Source: Avipropionibacterium sp050157065 (GTDB lineage: Bacteria; Actinomycetota; Actinomycetes; Propionibacteriales; Propionibacteriaceae). From it: DNA of 64,000 bases. The translations under genes and the position numbers were made by a program. Where the stretch lies: the NCBI GenBank assembly GCA_050157065.1, contig CP189573.1; one strand, given 5' to 3'. Of this stretch, positions 24,953 through 32,953 are shown piece by piece. Within the stretch, counting starts at the first letter, position 1, and every line of letters starts with the position of its first letter. The notes beneath the pieces were generated by a model. It saw only the letters and a program-made list of their open reading frames with translations. It ran no database searches and was not told the origin of the DNA.

Positions 24953-25836
24953 CGCTTGCCGTCCTCGACGGTTCCGACCGAAAGTTGGTAGCCCCTCAGC
25001 GGGGAGAACTGAGCCCGGATGCGGAAGCGGTCGGCGCGGATGAGGGTTTCACGCCATTCGACAGGTCGGTCGTTGAAACATCCGAGCCGGTGGATCGCGA
25101 ACGCGGCCGCTCCCGGCGCGGACCCCAACTGGGGAGCGTTCGAGCCGTCAAGGATCACGGCGTCGATTTCTTCTGACCCGCCCTGGGGGCGACCTCCGCA
25201 GCGACGATCGAGCTCGTCATACAGCGCGGTGTGGGTGAAGTCTGCCTGGAGTATCGCCGCTGCGAACGTGGCAGGTAGCCACACTCTGTCGAGTGCGAGC
25301 GGCTCGTTCGCAGCCAGCCGTAGCCGTGACAGATGGACCAGTTCGGTGGTGGCGGGCAAGCCCAGTTGGGTTGCCGCTGCCGGGTCGGTGACGCTCTCGA
25401 GGGCTAGCACTTCGCTACGTTGCACCATGCCGGCGGCTTCCACCGACGCAAAAAGACTGTAGAGGCCTCCCAACGGTTGTTCGATCCGCGGGGCCAACAC
25501 TCGCGGGCTACGCCCCCGGTCAGCGCTGACAATCCCGGCCTCACGCAACGACCGCAACGCCATCCGAACGGTCTGCCGACTGACGTGGTATTCCTCAGCG
25601 ATCGTCAGTTCGCCCGGAAACGCATCGTCGAACTCCCCGGTCTCGATCCGGCGGGTCAGGTCGTCGCCGAGCTGGGACCACAATGGGACCTCGCATGAAC
25701 GCTGGAGGACGGCAGGACCAGTCCGCGGGACAGTGATGACCACGAGGGCCAGACTAGAACGAGTCTGCCGTGGGGCTGCCGGGACGGCAGCGTCGCCGTC
25801 GGCTGCGGGCCGGCTCGGCCGGTGCGACCTTGTCAT
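24949..25836 (-). CDS. GntR-family (HutC/UTRA) transcriptional regulator
   Basis: 295 residues. The winged helix begins around VPLWSQLGDDLTRRIETGEF and includes ELTIAEEYHVSRQTVRMALR, the recognition-helix region of GntR proteins. The C-terminal UTRA ligand domain ends in WRETLIRADRFRIRAQFSP. The ATG at 25836 overlaps the TauE-like stop by 4 bp; an internal GTG just before ITVPRTGP would give a shorter protein of more typical length. It is embedded in the sulfur operon, so it probably senses a sulfur compound or related metabolite and controls this operon and the SQR gene, via the palindromes at 27046 and 24504. UTRA ligands are usually small organic molecules, so a direct sulfide ligand would be novel. 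Confidence 0.87.
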   Translation of the reverse strand: MTRSHRPSRPAADGDAAVPAAPRQTRSSLALVVITVPRTGPAVLQRSCEVPLWSQLGDDLTRRIETGEFDDAFPGELTIAEEYHVSRQTVRMALRSLREAGIVSADRGRSPRVLAPRIEQPLGGLYSLFASVEAAGMVQRSEVLALESVTDPAAATQLGLPATTELVHLSRLRLAANEPLALDRVWLPATFAAAILQADFTHTALYDELDRRCGGRPQGGSEEIDAVILDGSNAPQLGSAPGAAAFAIHRLGCFNDRPVEWRETLIRADRFRIRAQFSPLRGYQLSVGTVEDGKR

Positions 25837-26621
25837 GTCGGCGCCCACAGCGTCTTGGTGGTCATGAACACTGCGACGAGCACCAAGAGCCCTGCCAGGG
25901 CCTGATTGAGTCGCCGCGCAGGTAGTCGTGCGCTGAGGCGTTTGCCGATCAGCGAGGCCGCCACCGCGGCCACAGTGAACGGGATGATGTCGCCCCAGGA
26001 GAATTCGTTCACCCCGGCGCGCGCGAGCAGCGACACCCCGGAGTTCACCGCGATGATCAGCAGGGAGGTTCCGACCGCGACCGGGGTGGGAAAGCGCAGG
26101 ATCAAGATCAACGCCGGCACGATCACGAACCCGCCGCCCACCCCGAGGAATCCGGTGAGGAAGCCGACCACCAGGCCGGCCAGAACCACCTGGACGACCA
26201 CTGTGGCCGACTGCGCGAAGGGCGCCTGGTCTGCGTTCTGGCCTTCCGTTGTTCCAGGTCGGCGCCGCGACTTGAGGAACATGGCCGTGGCGCTGATGAG
26301 CATCAACCCGGCGAAGCAGATGATCACCACTTCCTCACTCACCTGGCGGTTGAGCACTGAACCACCCACGGAGGCGAGGATCCCCGCCGCACCGAAGCCC
26401 AGGCCGGCGCGCCATCGCACCATCTCGTCGCGGTGGTAGGCGATCGCGCTGATCACCGAGGTCACCCCGACGATGAACAGGCTTCCGGTGGTCGCTGCCT
26501 GCGCCGACTCACCGAGCACGAAGATCAATGTCGGCACCGCGAGCACCGATCCACCGCCACCGAGCGCTCCCAACGCCACCCCGATCAGCAACCCCAGCGC
26601 CACAGCCCAGACCACGCTCAC
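25833..26621 (-). CDS. TauE/SafE-family membrane permease
   Basis: 262 residues with about eight hydrophobic segments and the duplicated TauE/SafE pattern: GVALGALGGGGSVLAVPTLIF in the first half and GFLTGFLGVGGGFVIVPALI in the second. This family exports sulfite, sulfoacetate or other organosulfur anions. The GTG start at 26621 overlaps the rhodanese stop by 4 bp (GTGA). In this operon it likely removes sulfite or thiosulfate formed by sulfide oxidation. Confidence 0.88.
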   Translation of the reverse strand: MSVVWAVALGLLIGVALGALGGGGSVLAVPTLIFVLGESAQAATTGSLFIVGVTSVISAIAYHRDEMVRWRAGLGFGAAGILASVGGSVLNRQVSEEVVIICFAGLMLISATAMFLKSRRRPGTTEGQNADQAPFAQSATVVVQVVLAGLVVGFLTGFLGVGGGFVIVPALILILRFPTPVAVGTSLLIIAVNSGVSLLARAGVNEFSWGDIIPFTVAAVAASLIGKRLSARLPARRLNQALAGLLVLVAVFMTTKTLWAPT

Positions 26622-26980
26622 ACCACAACCCCCGGATGTCCGTCGTCGGTCACCAGGAGATGACCAGCGGCCTCCCAGGCCTGCATCCCGCCGGTCAGAT
26701 TGCTCACGCTGATGCCCTGCGCGGCGAGCGTCACCGCGGCTGTCTGCGATCGCCGACCGCTGCGGCACACCGTGATGACCGCGCGATCGGCGTCAAGGTT
26801 CAGGTCGGACACATCGCCCCCGGTGATCAACGACGCGGGCACGTGGCGGGCCGGACGGGCATGACCGGCCGTCCACTCCTCCATCTCACGGACGTCGAGG
26901 AGAGCCGCTCGGCCCGCTTCGACCTCCGTCAGCGCATGGTCGGGGTCGATCTCGGGGATCTCGTTGTGGGACTGGTTCAT
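26618..26980 (-). CDS. Single-domain rhodanese
   Basis: 120 residues with the catalytic loop VCRSGRRSQTA (Cys72). The family aspartate region ALLDVREMEEW and GGMQAWEAAGH at the end are present. It transfers sulfane sulfur, for example from glutathione- or mycothiol-persulfide, to an acceptor, forming thiosulfate when sulfite is the acceptor. It is the first gene of the minus-strand operon rhodanese-tauE-gntR-dsrE and is divergent from SQR across a 131-bp control region. Confidence 0.9.
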   Translation of the reverse strand: MNQSHNEIPEIDPDHALTEVEAGRAALLDVREMEEWTAGHARPARHVPASLITGGDVSDLNLDADRAVITVCRSGRRSQTAAVTLAAQGISVSNLTGGMQAWEAAGHLLVTDDGHPGVVV

Positions 26981-27029
26981 CAGTTCACCTCTCGTCGACT
27001 CGACGTGACGGGCAGGCTCCGCACGCCCC

Positions 27030-27058
27030 TTGCCTGCCGACCATTATGTACGTACATT
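27030..27058. promoter_or_regulatory. Divergent rhodanese/SQR promoter with perfect GntR-type palindrome
   Basis: TTGCCT (27030-27035) and TACATT (27053-27058) with a 17-bp spacer form a promoter for the SQR gene. ATGTACGTACAT at 27046-27057 is a perfect 12-bp palindrome covering that -10. On the other strand CATAAT (27048-27043) could be the -10 of the rhodanese operon, so one bound regulator would block both directions. Confidence 0.6.
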
Positions 27059-27111
27059 TGCCAGTATGGAAGTCGGCCACCCCGACTGCCTCCGTCATCG
27101 AGGAGTCCGCC

Positions 27112-28311
27112 ATGTCCACCGCCATCCATCACGATGTCGTGATTGTCGGAGGCGGCAACGCCGGAATCTCGGTAGCTGCCCGGCTCCGCCGGGCCGGTGT
27201 TGACGACATCGGGCTGATCGAGCCGAGCGAGCGGCACTTCTACCAACCGCTGTGGACGTTGGTGGGCGGTGGTTGCGCGTCGGCGAAGTCGACGTTCCGA
27301 CCAGAAGCCGGCGTGATCCCGAAAGGTGTCGCGTGGATCAAAGACAACGCCGACGACATCGACCCTAATGAGCGGTTGGTCCACACTCGTTCGGGTGCGC
27401 AGGTGAGCTACGACCATCTGGTAGTCGCCCCAGGGATCCAGCTCGACTGGGACAAGGTTGACGGCCTGCCTGAGGCATTGGTGACCAAGGACGTGTCGTC
27501 GAACTACTCGTTCGATCTGGCGCCTCGGACGTGGCGCAACATCGCAGCGCTGCGCCGGGGGCGGGCGATCTTCACCATGCCATCGGGTCCGATCAAGTGC
27601 GCGGGAGCACCACAGAAGATCGCCTACCTTGCGGCCGACTACTGGCGGCGCGAAGGGGTCCTCGATGCGATCGAGATCGTGCTGGTGCTGCCGACACCGG
27701 GCATGTTCGGGGTGCCGGTGTTCTCCCAGGAGCTCGAGCGTGTGGTGGAGCGCTACGGCATCAATGTCCGGTTCTCCAGCGAGGTCACCTCGATCGCCGC
27801 CGACCAGCGTCGCGTCACCGTGACCGACAACACCTCGAAGACGACCGAGGACCTTGGCTATGACCTGCTGCATGTGGTGCCGCCGCAGTCTGCACCGGAC
27901 TGGCTGAAGCAGACGCCCATGGCTGCTGATGTGCCGCAGGGGTGGGTCGAGGTGGGCAAGCACTCGATGCAGCACGTCCGTTATCCCGAGGTCTTCTCCC
28001 TCGGCGATGCCTGCTCGACCCCCAATTCCAAGACCGGCGCGGCGATCCGTAAGCAAGCACCGGTGCTGGTGGAGAACCTGATCGCCGCTCGCAAGGGTCG
28101 GACAGGGTCGGCGTCCTACGGCGGCTATGCGTCGTGTCCGTTGACGACCGCCCGCGACAAGATGCTGCTGGCTGAGTTCGACTACACGATGCAGCCTGCT
28201 CCCTCGATCCCGCTGATCGACACCACTCACGAGCGCCGTGACATGTGGTTGCTCAAGAAGTACGGGCTGCCCGCCTTGTACTGGAACGCCATCCTCAGCG
28301 GCCGCGCCTGA
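27112..28311 (+). CDS. sqr: Sulfide:quinone oxidoreductase, type II-like
   Basis: 399-residue FAD enzyme of the membrane periphery. It oxidises H2S to sulfane sulfur and passes electrons to the quinone pool. The N-terminal dinucleotide motif is VVIVGGGNAGISVAARL. The two redox cysteines fit the type II spacing: Cys163 in GPIKCAGAPQK and Cys342 in ASCPLTT (179 residues apart). Hydrophobic, aromatic residues at the C-terminus (GLPALYWNAIL) would form the membrane/quinone contact. The ATG at 27112 with GAGGAG before it is preferred to an in-frame upstream ATG overlapping the operator. A truncated open frame follows before IS copy 2. Confidence 0.93.
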   Translation: MSTAIHHDVVIVGGGNAGISVAARLRRAGVDDIGLIEPSERHFYQPLWTLVGGGCASAKSTFRPEAGVIPKGVAWIKDNADDIDPNERLVHTRSGAQVSYDHLVVAPGIQLDWDKVDGLPEALVTKDVSSNYSFDLAPRTWRNIAALRRGRAIFTMPSGPIKCAGAPQKIAYLAADYWRREGVLDAIEIVLVLPTPGMFGVPVFSQELERVVERYGINVRFSSEVTSIAADQRRVTVTDNTSKTTEDLGYDLLHVVPPQSAPDWLKQTPMAADVPQGWVEVGKHSMQHVRYPEVFSLGDACSTPNSKTGAAIRKQAPVLVENLIAARKGRTGSASYGGYASCPLTTARDKMLLAEFDYTMQPAPSIPLIDTTHERRDMWLLKKYGLPALYWNAILSGRA

Positions 28312-28395
28312 GCGTCCCCCTGGTCCATCCGCCTCCGCCGGTCGACGTCGACCTCCGCACCGTCATCGCCCGACTCCCCCCGAAAGGAACCCAAA

Positions 28396-28432
28396 GTGCT
28401 CACCCTGCCGGCCGACTACCACCAACCCGGAG
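28396..28432 (+). pseudogene. 5' stub of a gene cut off by IS copy 2
   Basis: AAAGGAACCCAAA precedes a GTG at 28396 that opens a frame (LTLPADYHQPG) in good coding style. It runs only 37 nt before the IS left end and stops inside it (TGA at 28438-28440). The ribosome site and its position after SQR suggest a real former member of the sulfide operon, for example a persulfide-processing enzyme. The family cannot be told from 12 residues. Confidence 0.45.
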
Positions 28433-28515
28433 TGGGCTGACCCCGTTTTGTAGGTCCGGTGGTTCTGGGAGTCGTCCTGTCGCCCGTGGTTGCGGGCAGG
28501 GAGACTGGTCAGATC

Positions 28516-28800
28516 ATGTCGAACATCAGGAAGCGTCACACCCCGGAGCAGGTCGTCCGCAAGCTCGGGCAGGCCGACAGGATGCTCGCCGACGGCAGCG
28601 ACATCGCCGCGGTGTGTCGGGAGCTTGGGATATCCGAGCAGACGTATTACCGGTGGCGTAACCAGTACGGCGGACTGAAGGCCGACGACGCGAAGCGTCT
28701 CAAGGAGCTGGAGAAGCAGAACGCCACGCTCAAGCGATTGCTGGCCGAAGCGGAGCTGGAGAAGGCCGCGCTCAAGGAGCTGGCCGAGGGAAACTTCTAG
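28516..28800 (+). CDS. IS3-family transposase OrfA (copy 2)
   Basis: Identical to the OrfA of copy 1 (94 residues, helix-turn-helix plus leucine zipper) and intact. The frameshift heptamer GGGAAAC is at 28788-28794, in phase near its end. Confidence 0.92.
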   Translation: MSNIRKRHTPEQVVRKLGQADRMLADGSDIAAVCRELGISEQTYYRWRNQYGGLKADDAKRLKELEKQNATLKRLLAEAELEKAALKELAEGNF

Positions 28801-29668
28801 GCCCGGGCAGGCGCCGCGCCGCCGTCTCGCACCTGATCAGGACACTGCAGGTGAGCGAGCGGATGGCGTGCCGTCTGGCCGGGCTGAGCAGGTCCGCGTA
28901 CCGTCGCCCGCTCAAGGGCGACACGGTCGCCGACCCTGATCGCGCGTTGCGAGACTGGCTGCGCGCGTGGGCGAAGAAGCATCCCCGCTACGGGTACCGG
29001 CGGGCGTATCACGACGCCCGGGGTGAGGGCTGGGCGGTGAACCACAAGAAGATCCAAGGCCTCTGGCGAGCCGAAGGCCTCCGCGTCCCGCAGCGGCGAC
29101 GCCGCAAGCGTGTCGGATCCTCGACCGTCGACGCCCCGGCGGCGGTCGCACCGAACCTCGTATGGGCGGTGGACTTCCAGTTCGACGCCGACGAGAGCGG
29201 GGCTGCCCGATCAAGATCTGCTCCATCGTCGACGAGCACACCCGCGAATGCATCGGCGGGCTCGTGGAGCGGTCGATCACCGCCGACCGGCTCACCGCCC
29301 ACCTCGAAGAGCTCGTCGCCGTCCGCGGAGCACCGGGTGTGCTCCGCAGCGACAACGGGCCCGAGTTCATCAGCGACGCGATGGCCGACTGGGCGGGTAC
29401 CCGCACCGGCCTGTTCTACATTCCGCCCGGCTCGCCCTGGCACAACGGATACGTCGAATCGTTCAACAGCCGCCTCCGCGACGAGTGTCTCAACATCAAC
29501 AGCTTCTACTCACTGCTGCACGCTCAGGTCGTGATCGGCGACTGGAAGACCGAGTACAACCATCAGCGTCGGCACTCATCGCTCGGCTACCTACCCCCGG
29601 CCGAGTACGCTCGGCAGTGCACCCATCAAATCGAAACCGACGACTCACAGAGCGACCGGACCGAATGA
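28797..29668 (+). pseudogene. IS3-family transposase OrfB, frameshifted by a 2-bp insertion (copy 2)
   Basis: The frame is open through the first catalytic Asp (VWAVDFQF), then an extra AG in GACGAGAGCGG near 29194 moves it out of phase. The second Asp (RSDNGPEF), the Glu (RLRDECLN) and the C-terminus (HSSLGYLPPAEYARQ) are read in another frame up to 29668. Copy 1 is normal at this site. Thus neither copy encodes a full transposase, although the two together contain all intact parts. Confidence 0.88.
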
Positions 29669-29681
29669 AGGGGGCGGCCCA

Positions 29682-29685
29682 ATGG
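29682..29685. repeat. Outer 4-bp direct repeat ATGG, right flank
   Basis: Directly follows the right end (GGCCCA) of copy 2 and equals the four bases before the left end of copy 1. This is the right half of the proposed target-site duplication of the composite element. Confidence 0.65.
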
Positions 29686-29768
29686 GCCGACGTCGGACCC
29701 CGTTAGCCTCAAGGCGACATCCATTTCATCGAGGCGTGGCCGCCAGCGGCTGATTGAGGGGACACGAC

Positions 29769-30983
29769 GTGCGTGTTGGTGTGGTTGGTTGTGGGCAGTT
29801 CGCCGGGAGCTTCGCCAACCTGTGGCATCTCCATCCCGACGTGGAGCAGGTCTGGGTCACCGACCTGCAGCCCGATCGGGCTGAGGCGCTGGCAGCCCGG
29901 CACGGCTTCGCCGGGACGATGGCTTCGTACGAGGAGATGTTGGGGTCCGACGTCGACGCGGTGGCGCTGATGACCCAGCGCTGGACGCACGGTCCGCTCG
30001 CCGCAGAGGCGCTGCGGGCGGGCAAGCATGTCTACTCGGCCGTCCCGATGGCGGTGTCGGTCGAGGAGGTCAAGGCGATCATCGACGCGGTCACCGAGAC
30101 GGGCAGGACGTACATGATGGGAGAGACCCACTACTACTACCCGGTTGCCGTGTGGGCCAGGCAGGCTCGCGCCGAGGGACGCTTCGGGCGGCTGTTCTAC
30201 GCCGAGGGGGACTACACCCACGACATGGACCACGGCTTCTACGCCGCCTACCAGTACTCCGGCGGGGAGGACTGGAAGGCGACCGCCTCCTACCCACCGA
30301 TGCTGTACCCGACCCACGCCGTCGGTGGCGTGCTGGGGGTCTGGGACACCCGGATCGCCAGCGTGAGTGCCCTCGGATCGATCGACGACCGCGGAGACGG
30401 CGTGTTCGATCGTGACGTGTCGCTGTTCGACAACGACTTCTCCAACATGACGGCGTTGTTCGAGACCGTCGACAACGGGATGATCCGGACCAACGAGTTC
30501 CGCCGGGTCGGGCAGGGAAGCAACGGCTTCGACTCGTCCTTCCGCTACGTCGGCACCGACGGGGTGCTGGAACAGTCCGGCTTCGGCACCCGGTACGTGA
30601 GTCGCACCGAGACTGTCGACCTGACCGACGACCTGCGGACGGCACCCCGTGTCACCTCCGACGACACCCCACAGGTCGATGCCGCCCTGGTCGAGGACTT
30701 CACCTCCGGGAGTGCACGGGTGCAGGACCGGTCACGACTGCCGAAGGAGTATGACGGGGCCCACAACGGGCATCGGGGCTCGCACCACTTCCTGGCCGAC
30801 GACTTCGTCCGCGCTGTCGTGGCCGGCAAGCAGCCGCCGGTGAACGCGTGGCAGGCAGCCCGGATCAACCTCCCGGGCATCATCGCGTGGGACTCCGCAC
30901 GTCAGCACGGCGCGCGGCTCCCCGTGCCGGACTTCGGTGACTGCCCGTTCGAGATCGTCGACACCACCAGCCGACGTCGTTGA
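29769..30983 (+). CDS. Gfo/Idh/MocA family oxidoreductase
   Basis: 404-residue NAD(P)-dependent dehydrogenase. The N-terminus VRVGVVGCGQFAGSFANLW carries the Rossmann glycines; the usual EKP motif is replaced by SAVPMAVSVEE, so the conserved lysine is missing. HAVGGVLGVW lies at the position of the substrate-site helix. The GTG at 29769 with GAGGGG upstream is chosen. It resembles members found with sugar or inositol catabolic genes. It is the first chromosomal gene right of the composite element, and its promoter lies only 80 bp from the element's edge. Confidence 0.82.
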   Translation: MRVGVVGCGQFAGSFANLWHLHPDVEQVWVTDLQPDRAEALAARHGFAGTMASYEEMLGSDVDAVALMTQRWTHGPLAAEALRAGKHVYSAVPMAVSVEEVKAIIDAVTETGRTYMMGETHYYYPVAVWARQARAEGRFGRLFYAEGDYTHDMDHGFYAAYQYSGGEDWKATASYPPMLYPTHAVGGVLGVWDTRIASVSALGSIDDRGDGVFDRDVSLFDNDFSNMTALFETVDNGMIRTNEFRRVGQGSNGFDSSFRYVGTDGVLEQSGFGTRYVSRTETVDLTDDLRTAPRVTSDDTPQVDAALVEDFTSGSARVQDRSRLPKEYDGAHNGHRGSHHFLADDFVRAVVAGKQPPVNAWQAARINLPGIIAWDSARQHGARLPVPDFGDCPFEIVDTTSRRR

Positions 30984-31001
30984 GCGCAGGCCGAAGGCAT
31001 G

Positions 31002-31048
31002 AAAAATCCTGAGCCCCGGCACCGTGTCAACGATGTCGCGACTCAGGA
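31002..31048 (-). terminator. Terminator of tRNA-Pro
   Basis: TCCTGAG (31007-31013) pairs with CTCAGGA (31042-31048), and on the minus strand the stem is followed by ATTTTT. It lies directly downstream of the tRNA. Confidence 0.65.
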
Positions 31049-31051
31049 GAA

Positions 31052-31128
<77 letters not shown>

Positions 31129-31222
31129 GCAAGGGACAACCGCCCCTTGAGCCTTGACGAGTGTAGCCGATCGGACGCCGCGATTCACATCGACGAGGTC
31201 CGGTCGAGACGGACGCGCCGGC

Positions 31223-32137
31223 TCAGCGCGGCACCAGCTTCAGCAGGCTCACCTCGGGGCGGCAGGCGAACCGGATGGGGGCGTAGGGCGACGTGCCCAA
31301 CCCCGCCGAGACGTGGAGGTGCGCCGTACGACCGGATGCCCGGTGGGACGACAGACCCTTCACCCGTCCGGTGTCGAGGTCGCAGTTGGTGACCAGCGCG
31401 CCGTAGCCCGGCACGCACACCTGGCCGCCGTGGGTGTGGCCGGCCATGATGAGGTCCGCCCCGTCGGCGGCCATGCCGTTCAGGACCCGCAGGTAGGGGG
31501 CATGGGTCACGCCGATCCGGAGTGTGGCGTCATCGGGGAACGGCCCGGCCACCGCGGCGTAGTCGTCACGGTCGAGGTGGGCGTCGTCGGTCCCGCGCAG
31601 TGCGATCCGCTGCCCGGCGACGTCGATCGCCACCTCCCGCTCGGTCAGGTCGTGCCAGCCGCGCGCGGTGAACTCGGCGTCCAGCTGCCGCCACGGCAGG
31701 TCACGCCGGGGGTCGGTCGGCTCGGTGGCGCCACCGGTGTGCCGATCGAGGTAGGCGAGCCAGTTGCGTCGCTTCGGTGCGTAGTAGTCGTTCGACCCGT
31801 GGACGAACACGCCCGGGACGTCCAGCAGCCGGCCGAGGCTGCGCACCACGTACGGCCAGGCCCGGCCGTCGGCGTGGTTGTCGCCGGTGTTGACCACCAG
31901 GTCCGGCTCCAGGGCCGCGAGCGAGGCGATGAACTCCTGCTTGGTGCGCTGGCCCGGCGTCAGGTGGAAGTCAGAGAGGTGCAGCACGCGGATCGGCCGG
32001 GAGCCGGGAGGCAACACCGGAACCTTCACTCGGCGTACCGTGAAGGCCCGCGCCTCCAGCATCGCGTAGCCCAGACTGCCGGCGCCCAAGGCCCCGAGCA
32101 CCGCAACCGCCCCGCCGACCCGCTTCGCCACACCCAT
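31223..32137 (-). CDS. Membrane-anchored metallophosphoesterase
   Basis: 304 residues with one N-terminal hydrophobic segment (GGAVAVLGALGAGSLGYAML) and a calcineurin-like domain. Metal-site motifs in order: HLSDFHLTPG, VVNTGDNHAD, HGSNDYY, GVTHAPY and AGHTHGGQV. This is the YkuE-like group of phosphohydrolases; the substrate is unknown. Starts at 32137 and 32164 are both possible; 32137 gives the more usual N-terminus. It is divergent from the GNAT gene. Confidence 0.88.
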   Translation of the reverse strand: MGVAKRVGGAVAVLGALGAGSLGYAMLEARAFTVRRVKVPVLPPGSRPIRVLHLSDFHLTPGQRTKQEFIASLAALEPDLVVNTGDNHADGRAWPYVVRSLGRLLDVPGVFVHGSNDYYAPKRRNWLAYLDRHTGGATEPTDPRRDLPWRQLDAEFTARGWHDLTEREVAIDVAGQRIALRGTDDAHLDRDDYAAVAGPFPDDATLRIGVTHAPYLRVLNGMAADGADLIMAGHTHGGQVCVPGYGALVTNCDLDTGRVKGLSSHRASGRTAHLHVSAGLGTSPYAPIRFACRPEVSLLKLVPR

Positions 32138-32241
32138 GGTGGGCAGCGTAACCGGACGGGCCATCCGTACGGAATCCGGCGGTCTTGCGCTTGCCGGGCC
32201 GGCCTGCTGCGGGAGTGGCCTGGCGCGAGTACGTTCGGGAC

Positions 32242-32847
32242 ATGGCGACCCACGATCCCGGCTCGACGACGATCAGACCGCTGACCTCCGCCACGTGGGA
32301 CCTGTTCGCGGCGCTGGTGGAGCGACACAACGGCATCTTCAGCGGATGCTGGTGCATCAAGTTCCACCCCGAACGCGACGACCACGTCCCGGGCTACGAC
32401 GGCAATCGGGCCTACAAGAAGTGTCTGGTCGACGAGGGCGTCGCCCATGCCGCGCTCGTCGTCCGCGACGGCGAGGACGGCGAGGAAGCCATCGCCTGGG
32501 CTGAGTACGGGACCCCGGCAGAGCTGCCCGACATCCACCACCGGAAGCAGTACCTCGCCGAGCAGGACCTCGAGCCCGACTACCGGATCACCTGCATCTT
32601 CGTCGACAAGCGGTACCGGGGACACGGTCTGGTCACCGTCGCCCTGGAGGGGGCGCTCGACCTGATCGCGCACGCCGGTGGCGGCATCGTCGAGGGTTAC
32701 CCCCACATCCCGGGGGAGCGGCGGCTGTCATCGTCGTTCCTCTACAACGGCACCAAGGCCGTCTACGAGCGCGCCGGCTTCGACTTCATCCGGCCCAAGG
32801 GCATGAAGAACACGGTGATGCGCCGCAGTGTGGCCCCAGCGCGATAG
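32242..32847 (+). CDS. GNAT-family N-acetyltransferase
   Basis: 201 residues. The acetyl-CoA loop region ITCIFVDKRYRGHGLVTVALEGAL corresponds to motif A of GNAT enzymes. The N-terminal part has GCWCIKFHPE, seen in a subgroup acting on unknown small molecules. The C-terminal FLYNGTKAVYERAGF is the usual GNAT end. The ATG at 32242 follows a GGGAC stretch. The acceptor substrate is not known. Confidence 0.82.
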   Translation: MATHDPGSTTIRPLTSATWDLFAALVERHNGIFSGCWCIKFHPERDDHVPGYDGNRAYKKCLVDEGVAHAALVVRDGEDGEEAIAWAEYGTPAELPDIHHRKQYLAEQDLEPDYRITCIFVDKRYRGHGLVTVALEGALDLIAHAGGGIVEGYPHIPGERRLSSSFLYNGTKAVYERAGFDFIRPKGMKNTVMRRSVAPAR

Positions 32848-32953
32848 GCCTCGGTTCGCGGAAAATCGGTGCCGAGCTGTCGGATCGCGAGGATGCTGGT
32901 CGTGGAGAAGGTGAGAGGCCCCCGACCGCGGGGCCCGGCGAAGGAGATCGACG

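Larger units (their letters stand above)
13717..29681. mobile_element. Putative composite transposon, about 16.0 kb, carrying copper and sulfide/thiol genes
   Basis: Two direct, almost identical IS copies (13717-14967 and 28433-29681) bound 13.5 kb of cargo. The outermost 4 bp on both sides are ATGG, while the inner junctions share nothing beyond chance, which is the pattern left by one transposition of the whole unit. The cargo is a mosaic: an M15 peptidase, a CueP/DUF6153/multicopper oxidase group, a field of IS3, IS30 and ISL3 fragments, and a sulfide/thiol redox module. The left neighbour is the NmrA-like gene's upstream region, the right neighbour a Gfo/Idh/MocA gene. The alternative is two independent insertions plus a chance 4-bp match (about 1 in 256). 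Confidence 0.7.
28433..29681 (+). mobile_element. IS3-family (IS407-like) element, copy 2
   Basis: 1249-bp copy in the same orientation as the first, with the same ends. Relative to copy 1 it has a 2-bp insertion (near 29194) but lacks the 4-bp duplication. Its left flank is GGAG and its right flank ATGG; it has no target duplication of its own, but its outer flank matches the outer flank of copy 1. Confidence 0.9.

Noticed and set aside
28429..28432. Individual target duplications for each IS copy
   Set aside because: The four bases on the two sides of copy 1 (ATGG/ATCT) and of copy 2 (GGAG/ATGG) do not match, so each copy alone has no duplication; only the outer pair matches.
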